Assembly (NCBI GenBank): GCA_003194525.1
Contig: NBIV01000034.1
Span: 248,001 to 312,000, forward strand
DNA: 64,000 nt
Source of the DNA: Gracilariopsis chorda
Lineage: Eukaryota; Rhodophyta; Florideophyceae; Gracilariales; Gracilariaceae
Direction of reading: 5' to 3'
The translations under genes and the position numbers were made by a program. Below, piece after piece: positions 10,747 through 21,165 of the stretch; the first letter of the stretch is position 1; every line of letters starts with the position of its first letter. The notes under the pieces are model-generated. The model saw only the letters and a program-made list of their open reading frames with translations. It was not told where the DNA came from and made no database searches.

Positions 10747-12752
10747 CAGTTACACACTGTGATTAGTGTGGACTACACTAAATGCGAAGCCCAGATTTCG
10801 TGCACTCACACATATATTAGTGTGGTCCACACTATATCGCCATCCACACTAATCATATCCTGGGTATTTTACTGTGAACCACACTATTTCATGGTTACCA
10901 TAAATAGTGTGGGCACTCAACCTACAATACCAAAAACCTCACCGTCAAAGTTCAAACGGTATTTGTTGATAATACTCTGAAGCTCAGGGAAGTGCTGACG
11001 CTCTTCCCACCTCCCATTCAAGTTTAGGGCCAAACCTTATCGTATCATGGCCCTTCTAGCGTAATTCAGGCAGTCCCTGTCTCTCAGAGCGCTTACTTTA
11101 CGCACCGACTGAGCTCCTAGCTTTAAGAAAACCCTTTTCTCTGTGTTTGACAGCCTGCCAGATCCCTGTGGTCGATTTGACCACTCGTCGCTGAGCATAA
11201 TATCCAACTTGTGATGTTCCCATTCCGAACGCCAACCTTTCAGTTTCTGAATAACAAATCTGTCGGCAGGTTGCACTAAATGTGTTGCATTGCATGGAAA
11301 AAAGCGTAACTCTGTATTCGTCTCCGCCAAAGCTTGCTTCAATTCTTCGGTCACAGCATGTGTGTTGACATTATCCAGTTATATAACTCGTTTGTCATTG
11401 TTTGGCATTCGGCGGAATTTTCGTTTTCTCGGAGCCACTCAAGAAAAACTCGACTATCCATTCACGCTTATGGCCCCGTCTGGTATACGACACCTGGCAC
11501 GTCGTTGGGTAGGCTTCTGATGGGATAGTTCGTCTGTGCATTTTTGAAAATGTGCATCGGTATCTCAAGAGAGGAGAGCAAGCCTCCCGAAATTAGAACC
11601 ATCATGGTAATACCATCATCACCGAACACCACGTCAGCATACCTAATCTGCTTGTCGCCCACGATAGCCAGCATTTTATGGTTTTCCATATTCATGGCAA
11701 AGTGCGTCTCATCGGCATTGTACACGTTCTTCTTTTCAACTGAATGGAATGGAAGTTCCGTGCTAGCTTACCCAAGGTATACGCAACTTTGCGTTCAATG
11801 TGTTCCTGTTTGGAAGGTGAGACCATGAGCTTGCCACACTGAGATTGGTTAACGATCTTTGATCGTTCCATCAACGTTTGGATCCAGCGCGCCGTAGTCA
11901 ACTCGCGTATTGGGGGATCCAATCTTGGATCGACGCTGTTTGCGTTGTACATTTGACTGGAACTATGCGTGATTAGATGCAAACACAGGCGACGTAAAAG
12001 CCGAGAGTTGAACTTAACCCCCGCTTTTCTCAACCTTTGAAACTCTTCCAGTAGGTCGTTCTGAAGTGCTTTGACCTATGCCGTTCTTTCTTGTCCCCTT
12101 TCGGGAACGACTTTGACGTAGTGGCATTGATTGCCAGTTCTTTTGACGCGAATAGAAGAAGCTTGCGTCACTTTGCCGCCGTTGTCTTTGTTTGTAACAA
12201 ATTGGAGACGTTCTTTCCAGTATCAGATTGCTTTTTGAATGTTTTCTTTATAGGAACTTCGAAAATAGTGCGAGAAATGGTTAACCGCTGCTGCGAATAC
12301 ATGCTTCTCAGTGTTTATTTCTGCGGTTCGGATCATCCATTTGATGATTTGAGACTTTTGTTGGTGTGTCAAGATAATTTATGGGCTTCGTTTGGCAATA
12401 GTTGCGGTAACTTGGTTCAAGTGGCTTTTCGTAGCGCTGGAGACAACCACAGCGTAAGGCTCAAAGTTGTTTGTTTGAACTACAGCTTGCTTTTTTGCGT
12501 GCATAAAAGCACTTGAGATCGGTGAACCATGGACAGACATTGTTTGTCCCGTCTTCTCTCGAGACGCATGAATGCCTGGCAGAGACGGGGGACATTCTAC
12601 GATTGGAATTTGGCACGCTTTGCAGTTCACTGTCTTATTATGCACACTAATCAGGGGTGCAGGAAAATTGCGTGTACCAAGATTAGCGTGGACCACACTA
12701 ATCAGCGTATCCATACTAATTGAAGACTCACACTAATCACAGTTTTTACCTG
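10747..12752 (-). mobile_element. pogo/Tigger-like DNA transposon inside element B
   Basis: About 2.0 kb, flanked by TA (10745-10746 and 12753-12754), with terminal inverted repeats starting CAG: CAGTTACACACTGTGATTAG on the left against CAGGTAAAAACTGTGATTAG read inward from the right. Several extra copies of the ATTAGTGTGG / CCACACTAAT motif crowd both ends (10750-10920 and 12650-12740), the kind of array a transposase could bind. The transposase lies on the minus strand. TA target, CAG end and DDE_1 transposase agree with the pogo group. Confidence 0.9.
11037..12033 (-). pseudogene. pogo-like (DDE_1) transposase, frameshifted
   Basis: Minus-strand pieces in several frames. 12033-11692 is the region before the catalytic domain and looks like a Tc5/CENP-B-type helix-turn-helix segment. 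11725-11468 begins with NADETHFAMN, carrying the first catalytic Asp. Near 11370 a second acidic motif, LDNVNTHAVTEEL, is readable. 11354-11037 has NATHLVQPADRFVIQKLK with the third Asp. All three acidic residues (DDD type) are thus still present, although stops and frame changes break the gene, so inactivation is recent relative to the domain's loss. An N-terminal DNA-binding domain upstream of 12033 is expected but not clearly legible. Confidence 0.8.
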
Positions 12753-13865
12753 TATCTCCAAAAGAGAGGGTCACTCCCAGCAAGCCTGGATGAATCAATA
12801 ACCGCGCCGGCAACCGCCCTTATGTTCACCGTCGCTTACATCGAGAAGGAATTATCTGTTATGTGTGCTGTAAACGCCACCATCTGGCGGTTGAATGCCA
12901 GTGATTTGCCTGGCATTATTTAGAACTACGCGGCTCTGACGCAAGCTGAATGTGCCCTTATACGGGCGACAATGTATTAGAAGCCAAGGGATTTGTTGCT
13001 GCGGACCCACCGCGTATGAAGGGTATACCCGCGGCGCAACACACTGAGGCCCCACATGTCCATCAGACGCGTGATGTACCAGCAACCGCTGTAGCGTAAT
13101 GAAAACCGAATCATTAGGGAAACTAACGAGGGGGAGCCCCAAGGAAGTCGGTACAGATTGACTCTGTTGTTCCGACTGAGGAGACTCGTTCACCTCGCTC
13201 CCCGGTATGTAGGCTCCAGGTTCTCCTTGGGCCAAAAAGTTCCAGATTTGCCGGAACTCATATACAGTTTGACTGTGGACTACGTCGACCATGGCGACGC
13301 TGCTGGTGCCCTGGGAGACGAATTGACCACGTTATGGTAATGGGAAAACGTAACTATAAGTTCTAAGCCGACATGGGCACTAATCGACACTTGTTATCAC
13401 GACTTCTTGCTATATTAGATACTGGCGCATAACTGAATTTTATCAGAGTATCTGAAGTCAGCCCCCATGATCGAACCCGCATACGCTGCGGACCGCTACC
13501 GGTTATTCGGGATGCACACAAGAAGCTTCTTGATCTTCTGGGCACAATTCGACTTGCTGTTCGCTTGGAAAACCATGCTGTCATGTGAGAGTACATTGTC
13601 TGTGCGAAATTGGCAGCCCAAGGTGTTTTGGATACAATTACTGTGACTTATTTGTGGAAGCAATTCGACCCTTCTTTCGGAAAGTGGTAATGGACGACGG
13701 GAGTATTGTCCCAATTGTTTGTAAGCGGTTAAAAATAGCTTCACCTTCAGTGTCTTTGCCACCTTCCCAGAATTGTGGTCCGAGTGGGAGAACATCTCCC
13801 AAGATCAAGACCGCACGTGGGGTGGAGTTACCTCCGAAATCCCAAACTTGGGTTACAGTCACCAC
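12753..13865 (+). pseudogene. Gag C-terminus and retroviral-type aspartic protease of element B
   Basis: After the pogo-like insert, coding resumes in fragments. The aspartic protease active site LLDTGA is at 13415-13429, followed at once by a TAA stop and then LNFIRV in the same frame. The downstream segment (to about 13730) matches the protease region of element A (…DGSIVPIV… here, …DGSTIPIV… there). Parts of 12760-13340 may be gag C-terminus; no intact zinc knuckle was found. Confidence 0.6.
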
Positions 13866-14389
13866 TCAGCGTCACGGCTTGGTCGTGATACAGCCGCTGT
13901 CTCATATATATCTACGGAACAGTGTACTCGCCATCAATGGCTTTGCTCAGGTACAACCTGACAAACCCTTTCAGATGTTGGTGAGCAACTTTACTTCTCA
14001 CCCGGTAAGGTTGCACGAAAACACATTGGTTGCCTGTCCCTACCAAATCCAACTGTATTGGTTCCGACGCATAATTCCCCAGCGAAAGTCTTGGATATCT
14101 ATTTACTCGACGAGATACAACCGCCAATTACGGCAATCGAAGAGCAGCCATAGCCAAAAGGCAAGTGGAGCGCCAGAGGGTTACCACCATCTGCTGAACG
14201 CTTGGAGCTTCCTCATGTACCGGACCAGCACCGGGGAGGACTACGCAGACTACTGCAGAAGTAATCCTCCATGTGGAGTGGGAACTTTGGTGAAATCGTT
14301 GCAACCGAGGATCATATTGATCTTGCTCCGGGCACAAGGCCCATCGCCCAGCACCCTTACAAGGCGGGTCCCCGAACACTGAAAATTTA

Positions 14390-15734
14390 ACAGCAACAGG
14401 TGGACACCATGCTGGAGAAAGGCGTCAGTGAACCCACTCAGTCAGCTTGGGCCTCCCCAGTTGTCCTCGCAGCTACGGCGGATGGATCATTTCGCTTTTG
14501 CGTGGACTACCGGAAACTGAACGCAGTAACTGCTCGGGAAACTTAACCGTTACCACAAATGGATGAGTGCATCGATAGCCTAAGGGATGCCACCGTATTC
14601 AAGACGCTTGACGCCAATAGGGTATACTGGCAAGTACTCATTGCAAAATAAGACCGCGACAAAACGGCCTTTGTTTGCCATGCGGCCTTGAACCATTCAA
14701 GAGAATGCCTTTTGGACTCCCCAAACCCCAGGCCAGGTTCCAACGTGCTTTACATATTATCTTTTCAATATACAAATGGAAGACCTGTTTGATCTATCCG
14801 GATGACATCATCATTTTCAGTAAGAACAAGGAAGAGCATTTCAGAGACGTTGGGCTCATACTCAAGAAGCTCCAGGAAGCAGGAATCACCTTGGAGCTCA
14901 AGAAATGGGAATAGTTCGCCGATAAGGTCAGGTACCTTGTACACCTGATCAAACTAGGACGAATGGAGATGGACGAAGCCTCGACTGCGGCAATCCACAA
15001 AGCCGTCCCTCCCAGGACACAAACGCAATTACGCGCTTACCCCGGCTTGCGTAACGTCTATAGATGGTTTTTTCTGCAATTCTCGCATATCTCCGGGCCT
15101 CTGAATGCCCTTTTTAAAAAAGGACAACCAATGCAGTTGAAGTAATTGCGGTCAGCCAAGACGGACGCATTTGAACGCTTAAAGGAAACGGTGGTATCAG
15201 CACCTGTATTGGCCCTTCCTAGACTTAGGCCCCCTTACGTTGTCGATACCGATGCAAGCGAGTACAAAATGGGTTGCGCCTTATTCCAGGTTTATCTTGA
15301 TGAAGAACAGAAACCTATTGTTTACTGGTTAATGTCGCTGCAGACAGCGGAACGCAACTACTCCGTCTCCGAAAAGGAATGTCTTGCTGTGGTCTGGGCT
15401 CTCATGACCCTATAACCCTACCTTCAGGGGTACATTTAATCTTCAATACGAACTATTGGTGCCTCCGCTGGCTTCTCTTGATATCCGACCCATCTGGACG
15501 TTTAATGGGTTACGCCTCTCCAAGTTTGACTTTAATGTCAAGTACAAAAATGGACGTTCCGACGTCGACGCAGATCCACTTTCGCAGTTGAATACATTGG
15601 GAAAAACCCAGACGAATATCAACGATGAAATTCCCTGGTTCATGACCAAGGACAGGCCTCTTTATGACCCCAGCTCTGAGACTGAACACGAACTAGATGA
15701 TGGGAACAACCTCACTTTGGACATACTGATATAG
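14390..15734 (+). pseudogene. Reverse transcriptase and RNase H of element B
   Basis: The RT begins with a conserved FCVDYRKLNAVT block near 14490; fingers/palm follow with several stops. The catalytic box reads YPDD (14795-14806) where YVDD/YLDD is usual. The thumb and connection follow (14900-15145). RNase H (15146-15415) shows VVDTDASEYKMGCALFQ with the first acidic residue and NYSVSEKECLAVVWAL. Stops at about 14545, 14650, 14912, 15143 and 15413 leave the ORF broken. This is the standard Ty3/gypsy order. Confidence 0.85.
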
Positions 15735-15920
15735 CATTCTACCAATACGGACCCCTCCGAACAGCTCGAGCGTATCTAGTTGGAAGAGCTCCTATGTGCG
15801 CAACACGCAGATGCCTTCTGCAATGCAATACGCTCCCGTCCTAACGGGGTGGAAGGGTTACTCTTTTGTGTTGATGAAAAAAGGGTACTAATTCGCACGG
15901 TCGAATAATCGGATCATATA

Positions 15921-16646
15921 GTGATTTCACATGTTCTGAAGAGTCGTGTTTTGCATCTTGCTCATTACTCCCAGTTATCTGGACACCCAGGCGGAACTAA
16001 GCTCTATCTTACGCTCAGAAAACACTTTTATTGGCCAACAATGGCGATGGATTGCCATGCTACGGCAACGTTATCTACGTCATGCGCGAATAATTGCATC
16101 AAGTGGTGGAAAAGGAAACGGCCACTGAAACTATTCCTGGCGAAGGCGCCTTTAGAGTACGTCAGTTTTGACATTATAAATGAGCTGATTCGGACAAAGC
16201 GAGGACATAAGTACATATTGGTAGTTACTGACCGCTTTTCGAAGCTAATCCAGACAGTCCCGCTCAATAGGATTTCGGCTGCAGTCATGGCCCAGAATTT
16301 CATCCGAAAATTAGTTTATGTACACGGTCTGCCGTTGAATCTACTTTCCGATATTGGAAAACAATTCGTTGCGCATTTCTTCCAGGACTTGTGCCGCATC
16401 CTCAGCGTGAGGATCGTGGTTACCACGACCTTACACCCGCAAACAAACGGGCAGGTTGAACGTTTTAATCGCACACTCGTCGCTGCTATTCTGCACTACG
16501 TCACGGATCACACCAAGGATTGGGATCTCTACAAAGACACAATGTCCTACGTCTACAATACGCAGGTCCACTCTACCACGAAGATACCCCCCTTTGAGCT
16601 GGTTCTATCTCGCCGCCTGCCGGCACTACCAGTACCCCTGGACTAA
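15921..16646 (+). pseudogene. Integrase of element B (largely open)
   Basis: A 241-codon open frame, the best preserved part of pol. The N-terminal zinc-binding region is damaged (HYSQLSGH is present, the Cys pair reads CANNC). The catalytic core keeps the acidic residues: Asp in VSFDIINEL, Asp in LLSDIGKQF and Glu in PQTNGQVERFNRTL. It ends with VYNTQVHSTTKIPPFELVL, as in Ty3/gypsy integrases. The C-terminal module follows after a tandem repeat at 16749. Confidence 0.85.
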
Positions 16647-16748
16647 ACCACCAAATCAGACGCGCCAACAGCGGCGAAGCACCACCCCAAATGGAAGGAC
16701 AACCTAACGAGATGCGTGGAGCAGGCCACAAGGGAATTGGAAAAGGCC

Positions 16749-16920
16749 CAGTCCCGCTACAAGCGGAATTCAAATGCCACTCTGCGCCCGATGATTCCGG
16801 ATCTCCCAGTCCCGCTACAAGCGGAATTCAAATGCCACTCTGCGCCCAATGATTCCGGATCTCCCAGTCCCACTACAAGTGGAACTAAGCTGCCACTCTG
16901 CGCCCAATGATTCCGGATCT
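16749..16920 (+). repeat. 58-bp tandem repeat, three copies, within pol of element B
   Basis: Units start at 16749, 16807 and 16865, each beginning CAGTCCC(G/A)CTACAAG and ending near GATTCCGGATCT. The first two are nearly identical and the third is more diverged. A 58-bp period is not a multiple of three, so the duplication itself shifts the reading frame between the integrase core and the GPY/F-like module. Confidence 0.92.
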
Positions 16921-18205
16921 ACGGGTTGGTGGTCACGGCTTCGTGCGTTTTGAACGCACAGATGGGATGAAACCCGACGGATGGAGAGAGCTTCAAATAA
17001 GGCACAAGCTATCCCCAGTAGTGTCTGGTCCGTTTGAGAAAATCGAGCTTGACTCGGAAACGGTGGTGATCGGCAGAAACGACGTCGTCGAAAGAATCTC
17101 ACGCAATTGTGTGGTGACATCCCCCGACCCCACAGGAGAGGAAACCACGGTATGAGCCATTGCTGCTCAGTGAGAAGAGGTCGGCCGTGTCACCACGGAG
17201 ATGACAGTAGCTTCACAGCCATTTAGAAGCCTGGAAGTATATGACATTTCGTCTCCCCGGCGAGTCGATGCACAACCGCAACCAAATGCCATTATAAGCA
17301 TGCCATCCCGTCCCATATCGGTGCCAGGTGGCCACGTGGAGAATATCCTGCAGACACGGTCTGATTCTGGCGCCGGCGCACGCGACATGTCACTGAGAAG
17401 CCCCAAGACGACCGTTCATTGGTCGGGCAACAGTGGCGCAAACGCCATTATGCCTCCCAGCAAAGAGCGCGCTCCTGCCGAGCATGCATGACCTCGTGAA
17501 GAAGACGCAACCGCTGACCACAGCTTCAAGAACGCCGAGGAACACTGCCTAACTCGTAGTGGAAAGGAACTCCAAAGGGAGAAGATCGTGAGCACTGACC
17601 CCACACTGGTGGATACAAGAAAAACGACCCCCCCTGGGGTCTTCCCTACCAGACGACTGGCAATTGAGAAAGTCGCTTCTCTTCGAAGCGACCCCTAGTC
17701 AAACTTGGACAATACGTACCTTGCAAGAGAGGAACGACCGAGGCATACAGTTGCCACAACGGCTTTGTCTTCGCCGTCACTCTCAGATACTCCGAGTTCT
17801 AGCTTAGTCGAGAAAAGCACGGAAATATCTAGAAACACGTGGACGCCTGTGAGAAGGAGGGATAACTCGAAAGGTAAAGAACCGAACTGCACCGCAGTGA
17901 AAGAAGAAAATACTCCCGCCAAAAGGGATTCCCCGGACGCGCAGACACGCGAAGGCGTGGAGGAGTACGTTATCGACGGCATTGGCGATAACGCTTTAGA
18001 CGAGGATAACCTCAAGCTGCGATACCCAGTGCTATGGTACTCCTACCCACCCAAAGCCGAAACTTGGGAACCACTCGAGAACCTACCTCGGTTGCAAGTG
18101 GCGCGTTGTCGTCGTAGGAACAAACTGCCGGTACCGGCGAATCTCGTGGACGCTCTCGTCGGTTTGCTCGTGAACATGCTGGAGATAGATGCCCTGGACC
18201 AGTAA
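16907..18205 (+). pseudogene. Integrase C-terminal module, linker and chromodomain of element B
   Basis: 16980-17155 encodes a GPY/F-like module (LSPVVSGPFEKIEL, then VERISRNCVV), comparable with element A at 22697-22600. A long, disordered linker of about 250 codons follows in changing frames. 17705-18205 ends in a chromodomain: EYVIDGIGDN, then LWYSYPPKAETWEPLENLPR, with the aromatic and WEP residues typical of the fold. In chromoviruses this domain steers integration to particular chromatin. The pol stop is at 18203-18205. Confidence 0.75.
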
Positions 18206-18275
18206 AGTGGAACGAAAGGGACGACTCCTGATCGAAGGGAAGGAATGGGTACTGAGGACAGGACAACAAAGGCAG

Positions 18276-18293
18276 AATAAATCTCCGTTTATT
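18276..18293. promoter_or_regulatory. Back-to-back polyadenylation signals between pol and the antisense ORF of element B
   Basis: AATAAA on the plus strand at 18276-18281 (71 bp after the pol stop) and AATAAA on the minus strand at 18293-18288 (about 265 bp after the antisense ORF stop). The overlap fits convergent transcription units meeting here; the assignment as signals is by hexamer only. Confidence 0.5.
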
Positions 18294-18557
18294 GATCAGG
18301 GATCACCTTATGCAGGGCGCAAGGAGACTTGCAGGTCTGTCGCATAAGATGCATGCTCAGGCACATGGCTCCGTTAGGTCCCGTCCCAAGTTGTTGCATA
18401 GCAATCGCAGCAGTCGCTGACGATCACCCCGAATGATGTGCGGTGGAAGACCAGCCTCCTCAAGGAACACCCTCAATAATTCGAACATGGCCTCGTCGTT
18501 CGCAGTACTCTGCTGAGGTTGCTGGTAACCCAGGTTCGCAGGTTACGGAGCCACCGC

Positions 18558-20046
18558 TTAATCGTATTCTGGCATCGGGGCATCCGTCTTCATCTCGTAA
18601 GGCTCATTGTCGTAGTCGAAGTCTTCGTCTTCGGACATGTAGTTTATTATCGCCGCTTTCAGCTCTAAGACATAGCCAGAAGGCTGAGTGGGAGGTTCTG
18701 CACGTGGATTCTGCTGCAGCTAGCGAGCTTGCTCGGATATCACCAGCTGACGCGTCCGCGGATCATACCATATAAAGTCACTGGCTTCTGCCGTCCGTCC
18801 GGGGGAGTATTTGCGTTGTTGCGCGCGACTGCCACCTGCTGCTTGGTCAGCAGGAACCAAATCCCAGTTAACCTGGTTGATGACGTTCATCAAGTGACGG
18901 AAGTCTTCCTGATTGGCACATGACCCAAGCACGACGGAAAGGTCGAGATTTATCGCATAATCCCGAGCTGTCGGACGCATGTACCACAACCTGTGGGTGT
19001 CGTATGCGTCCCAGAGAACAAAGACCTTGATCTTGGCGATGAACTCTGTGAAGGCCACGACCAGAGTCTGCAGTACGGATTGTTAACTAGGTGAGATCCT
19101 AAAGACGTCAGTACCGGAAGTAACTCCACAGGGAAGCCACGAGGAGACTCGATCGCAGCCCAGTGTTCTGTCATAGGGACATATCAGCGCACCCAAGAAG
19201 CAGAGCAGACGCAATCCACTTCGCCCATTTGGTATGGGACCAAATATCCCAGTCTGGACCTGGTTCGACGTTCCAGACGGTAAAACTCCCAGAATGGGAT
19301 GTTGCATTTGCGAAGGTAGCGGGATTTCGCGGGCAGCAGTTGTGTTGGAAGCACAGTACCTCCTCTCGTACACCACGGATACCCCGCCAACAGCTTGTTC
19401 GGATTTCGCCAATTATCTCCACGTAGGCGTATGCTTCGCCATTTGTTCTGGCTATCCAGGTATCGAATTCTCAGGTTTCGACCAGGGGGACCGTCCCAAT
19501 GATTCTTCATACTCGCTGGTAGATCAGCTTTGTGAACCGGACATGCACTTCGCCCATGCGCTCGTTTCGGAACCCCACTATCGCCTTATTCGGAAGCACA
19601 CAGTGCACGAGTTTGTCGTCAGTTGTAACCAGCATATAACGGGAGTCCATCAGGAAGAAGCCTGCCCACCACAAACTGGTTGAAGAGATCGTCTTCTTGC
19701 ACGGATTGTGAATAAAACCACGGTGCTTCGCGAGGACGTCGGGGTCGTTGAAAGGGTTTCGACCCACCAAGTCCGCCGGATGCGGGAATGTTCGCTGTTG
19801 ATGTCGTTGAAGAGGGCGAACTACCGCAGTGTTCGAGATGTACGTCGGTGCGAACGGCTGCGTGGGAAGCAATACTGCTGTTTGAGAAGTCGGTACTGGA
19901 CCGGAGGTCGACGCAGGTGGCTGCTGTTGTTGCTGTTGGGAATGTTGTTTAAAAGAGTTGTTCATCGTTGGGCAGAGAGGAGAGTTCTCGAGGAATTCAG
20001 TCGACCGTGTGTCGAGTCGACCCGGAGGTACCGGGTTTGACCCCAT
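18558..20046 (-). pseudogene. Antisense ORF of element B
   Basis: Minus-strand coding region between pol and the 3' LTR, opposite to gag-pol. It starts at 20046, or more likely at the internal ATG 19965, beginning MNNSFKQ before a glutamine run. A P/T/Q-rich segment is followed by a conserved region (NPFNDPDVLAKHRGF, WWAGFFLMDSRYMLVTTDDK). Further conserved blocks sit in other frames (19510-19184, 19412-19083, 19058-18720). A nonsense codon at 18720-18722 interrupts an acidic C-terminus that ends at the TAA at 18558-18560. Element A carries a homologue in the same relative position. I do not recognise the family; no transmembrane segment, zinc finger or enzyme motif is evident. Confidence 0.75.
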
Positions 20047-20104
20047 GGTTTGCCGCTTATATATTTGATTGCGTCGGCAAGCTTCACTCTTAACGGGGGA
20101 GATA

Positions 20105-20663
20105 TGTGGCGTCAGGAGTATTCGGCGTTCCGAGGACCACTTTTTGCCTAAGTAACTGACGACGATTCATACCAGGTCGGTACTTACTGGTAAACGAGGG
20201 TACCCATATGGGTTATTGGTGGGTGCACTGGGTGATGCCGCTCAAATGTGGATTGTACCACTCATTTGGTTTTCGCACAGTAAGTGCTTGCCACGGCGCA
20301 CACATCTATAAATCTAGATATTTTAGGGTTAGCAGTAGCTAAGAGTGACGGTTCGTGCAGTACTTAGTCGCTAACGCTTGAACGTTCTCAGTAAACGGGG
20401 AGAAAATGGGCATGAAACGAAGTCCCTAGTCTTGGATCCTTACTCGGGTTTCCCTAACTAGTGCATGACTTGCGGCTTCCCGCGCCCTTCCTACCTCATC
20501 ACTTGCCAACCGCTTACCCATGATTACACGTTTCTTTGTACACCGCTCTTCGGTGTATCTATAGGCCGCTCTACACTGCAAGCGGCACCCCTTCGCATAG
20601 AGTTATTTGTGGGGATCACTGCGAGCTACAAAATCACTCCAGGGAAGTATTGGTGATACCACA
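20105..20663 (+). repeat. 3' LTR of element B
   Basis: 559 bp, TGTGGCGTCA...GATACCACA, preceded by the polypurine tract ACGGGGGAGATA and followed directly by GCGGC (20664-20668), the second copy of the target duplication at 8190-8194. Confidence 0.93.
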
Positions 20664-20668
20664 GCGGC

Positions 20669-20729
20669 GAGCTCTCAGCAGTTCCAGAGCAACACCAGTG
20701 GGCTGGGTGCTTCGTCAGGCGTTTCGTGA
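20669..20729 (+). pseudogene. Antisense ORF of element A, last codons
   Basis: Continuation of the frame open at 8194. With one copy of GCGGC counted, the frame passes through the junction without a stop and ends at TGA 20727-20729 (last residues SSGVS). This shows that element B landed near the end of a reading frame. Confidence 0.65.
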
Positions 20730-20775
20730 TCCCGACAGTGGGACGTAACCAAACGTGGTTCACCTTTCCCCATAG

Positions 20776-20875
20776 CTTCTGAATAAACCTAACTTGTGGT
20801 ATCTTTTCTCTTTTGAGGCTTCTTCTTCTTCTGAATAAACCTAACTTGTGGTATCTTTTCTCTTCTGAGCCTTCT
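20776..20875 (+). repeat. 52-bp direct repeat, each copy with an AATAAA
   Basis: CTTCTGAATAAACCTAACTT recurs at 20776 and 20828, and the copies continue to match over about 37 bp. AATAAA lies at 20782-20787 and 20834-20839, within 110 bp of the end of element A's antisense ORF. It may be the 3' end region of that transcript. Confidence 0.7.
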
Positions 20876-21165
20876 CCTTCTTCTACTCAATCGTCTTCAA
20901 GGTTCCTTGGCCTCTCTCTTCTCCACATTGTGGGTCCTTGGAATTCTTCTAAACCATAATCGGTAGTGTACGAGCTCCCGTTATCTCGGTGCGAACCCAG
21001 AATAGGTAATCAGTTTCCCTCCTCTAATCTCCTTGAAATACTCCTTCCAACTGTATTCTTTCGAGTTTCAGAACCCTCGCAATGAGGTCAAGTCCATACG
21101 CATCTGTTGCTAGATTACCCAACCTGGGCATGGTTCAGGTTTAGAGGTAAAGCCCCCCGAGTTCT

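Larger units (their letters stand above)
8195..20663 (+). mobile_element. Chromovirus-type Ty3/gypsy LTR retrotransposon B (plus strand), nested in A
   Basis: A full-length 12.5-kb element, ~10.5 kb after removing the pogo-like insert. LTRs are 8195-8751 and 20105-20663, both TG...CA. A perfect 5-bp target duplication GCGGC is present at 8190-8194 and 20664-20668. The order is LTR, gag, protease, RT, RNase H, integrase, GPY/F-like module, chromodomain, antisense ORF, polypurine tract (ACGGGGGAGATA just before 20105), LTR. The LTRs differ at roughly one position in eight by eye, and every long ORF has stops or frameshifts, so it is not active. Its gag and integrase are clearly related to, but well diverged from, those of element A. 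Confidence 0.93.

Noticed and set aside
12091..12516. 141-codon plus-strand ORF inside the pogo-like element
   Set aside because: It is antisense to the region where the transposase N-terminus should be and has no family resemblance.
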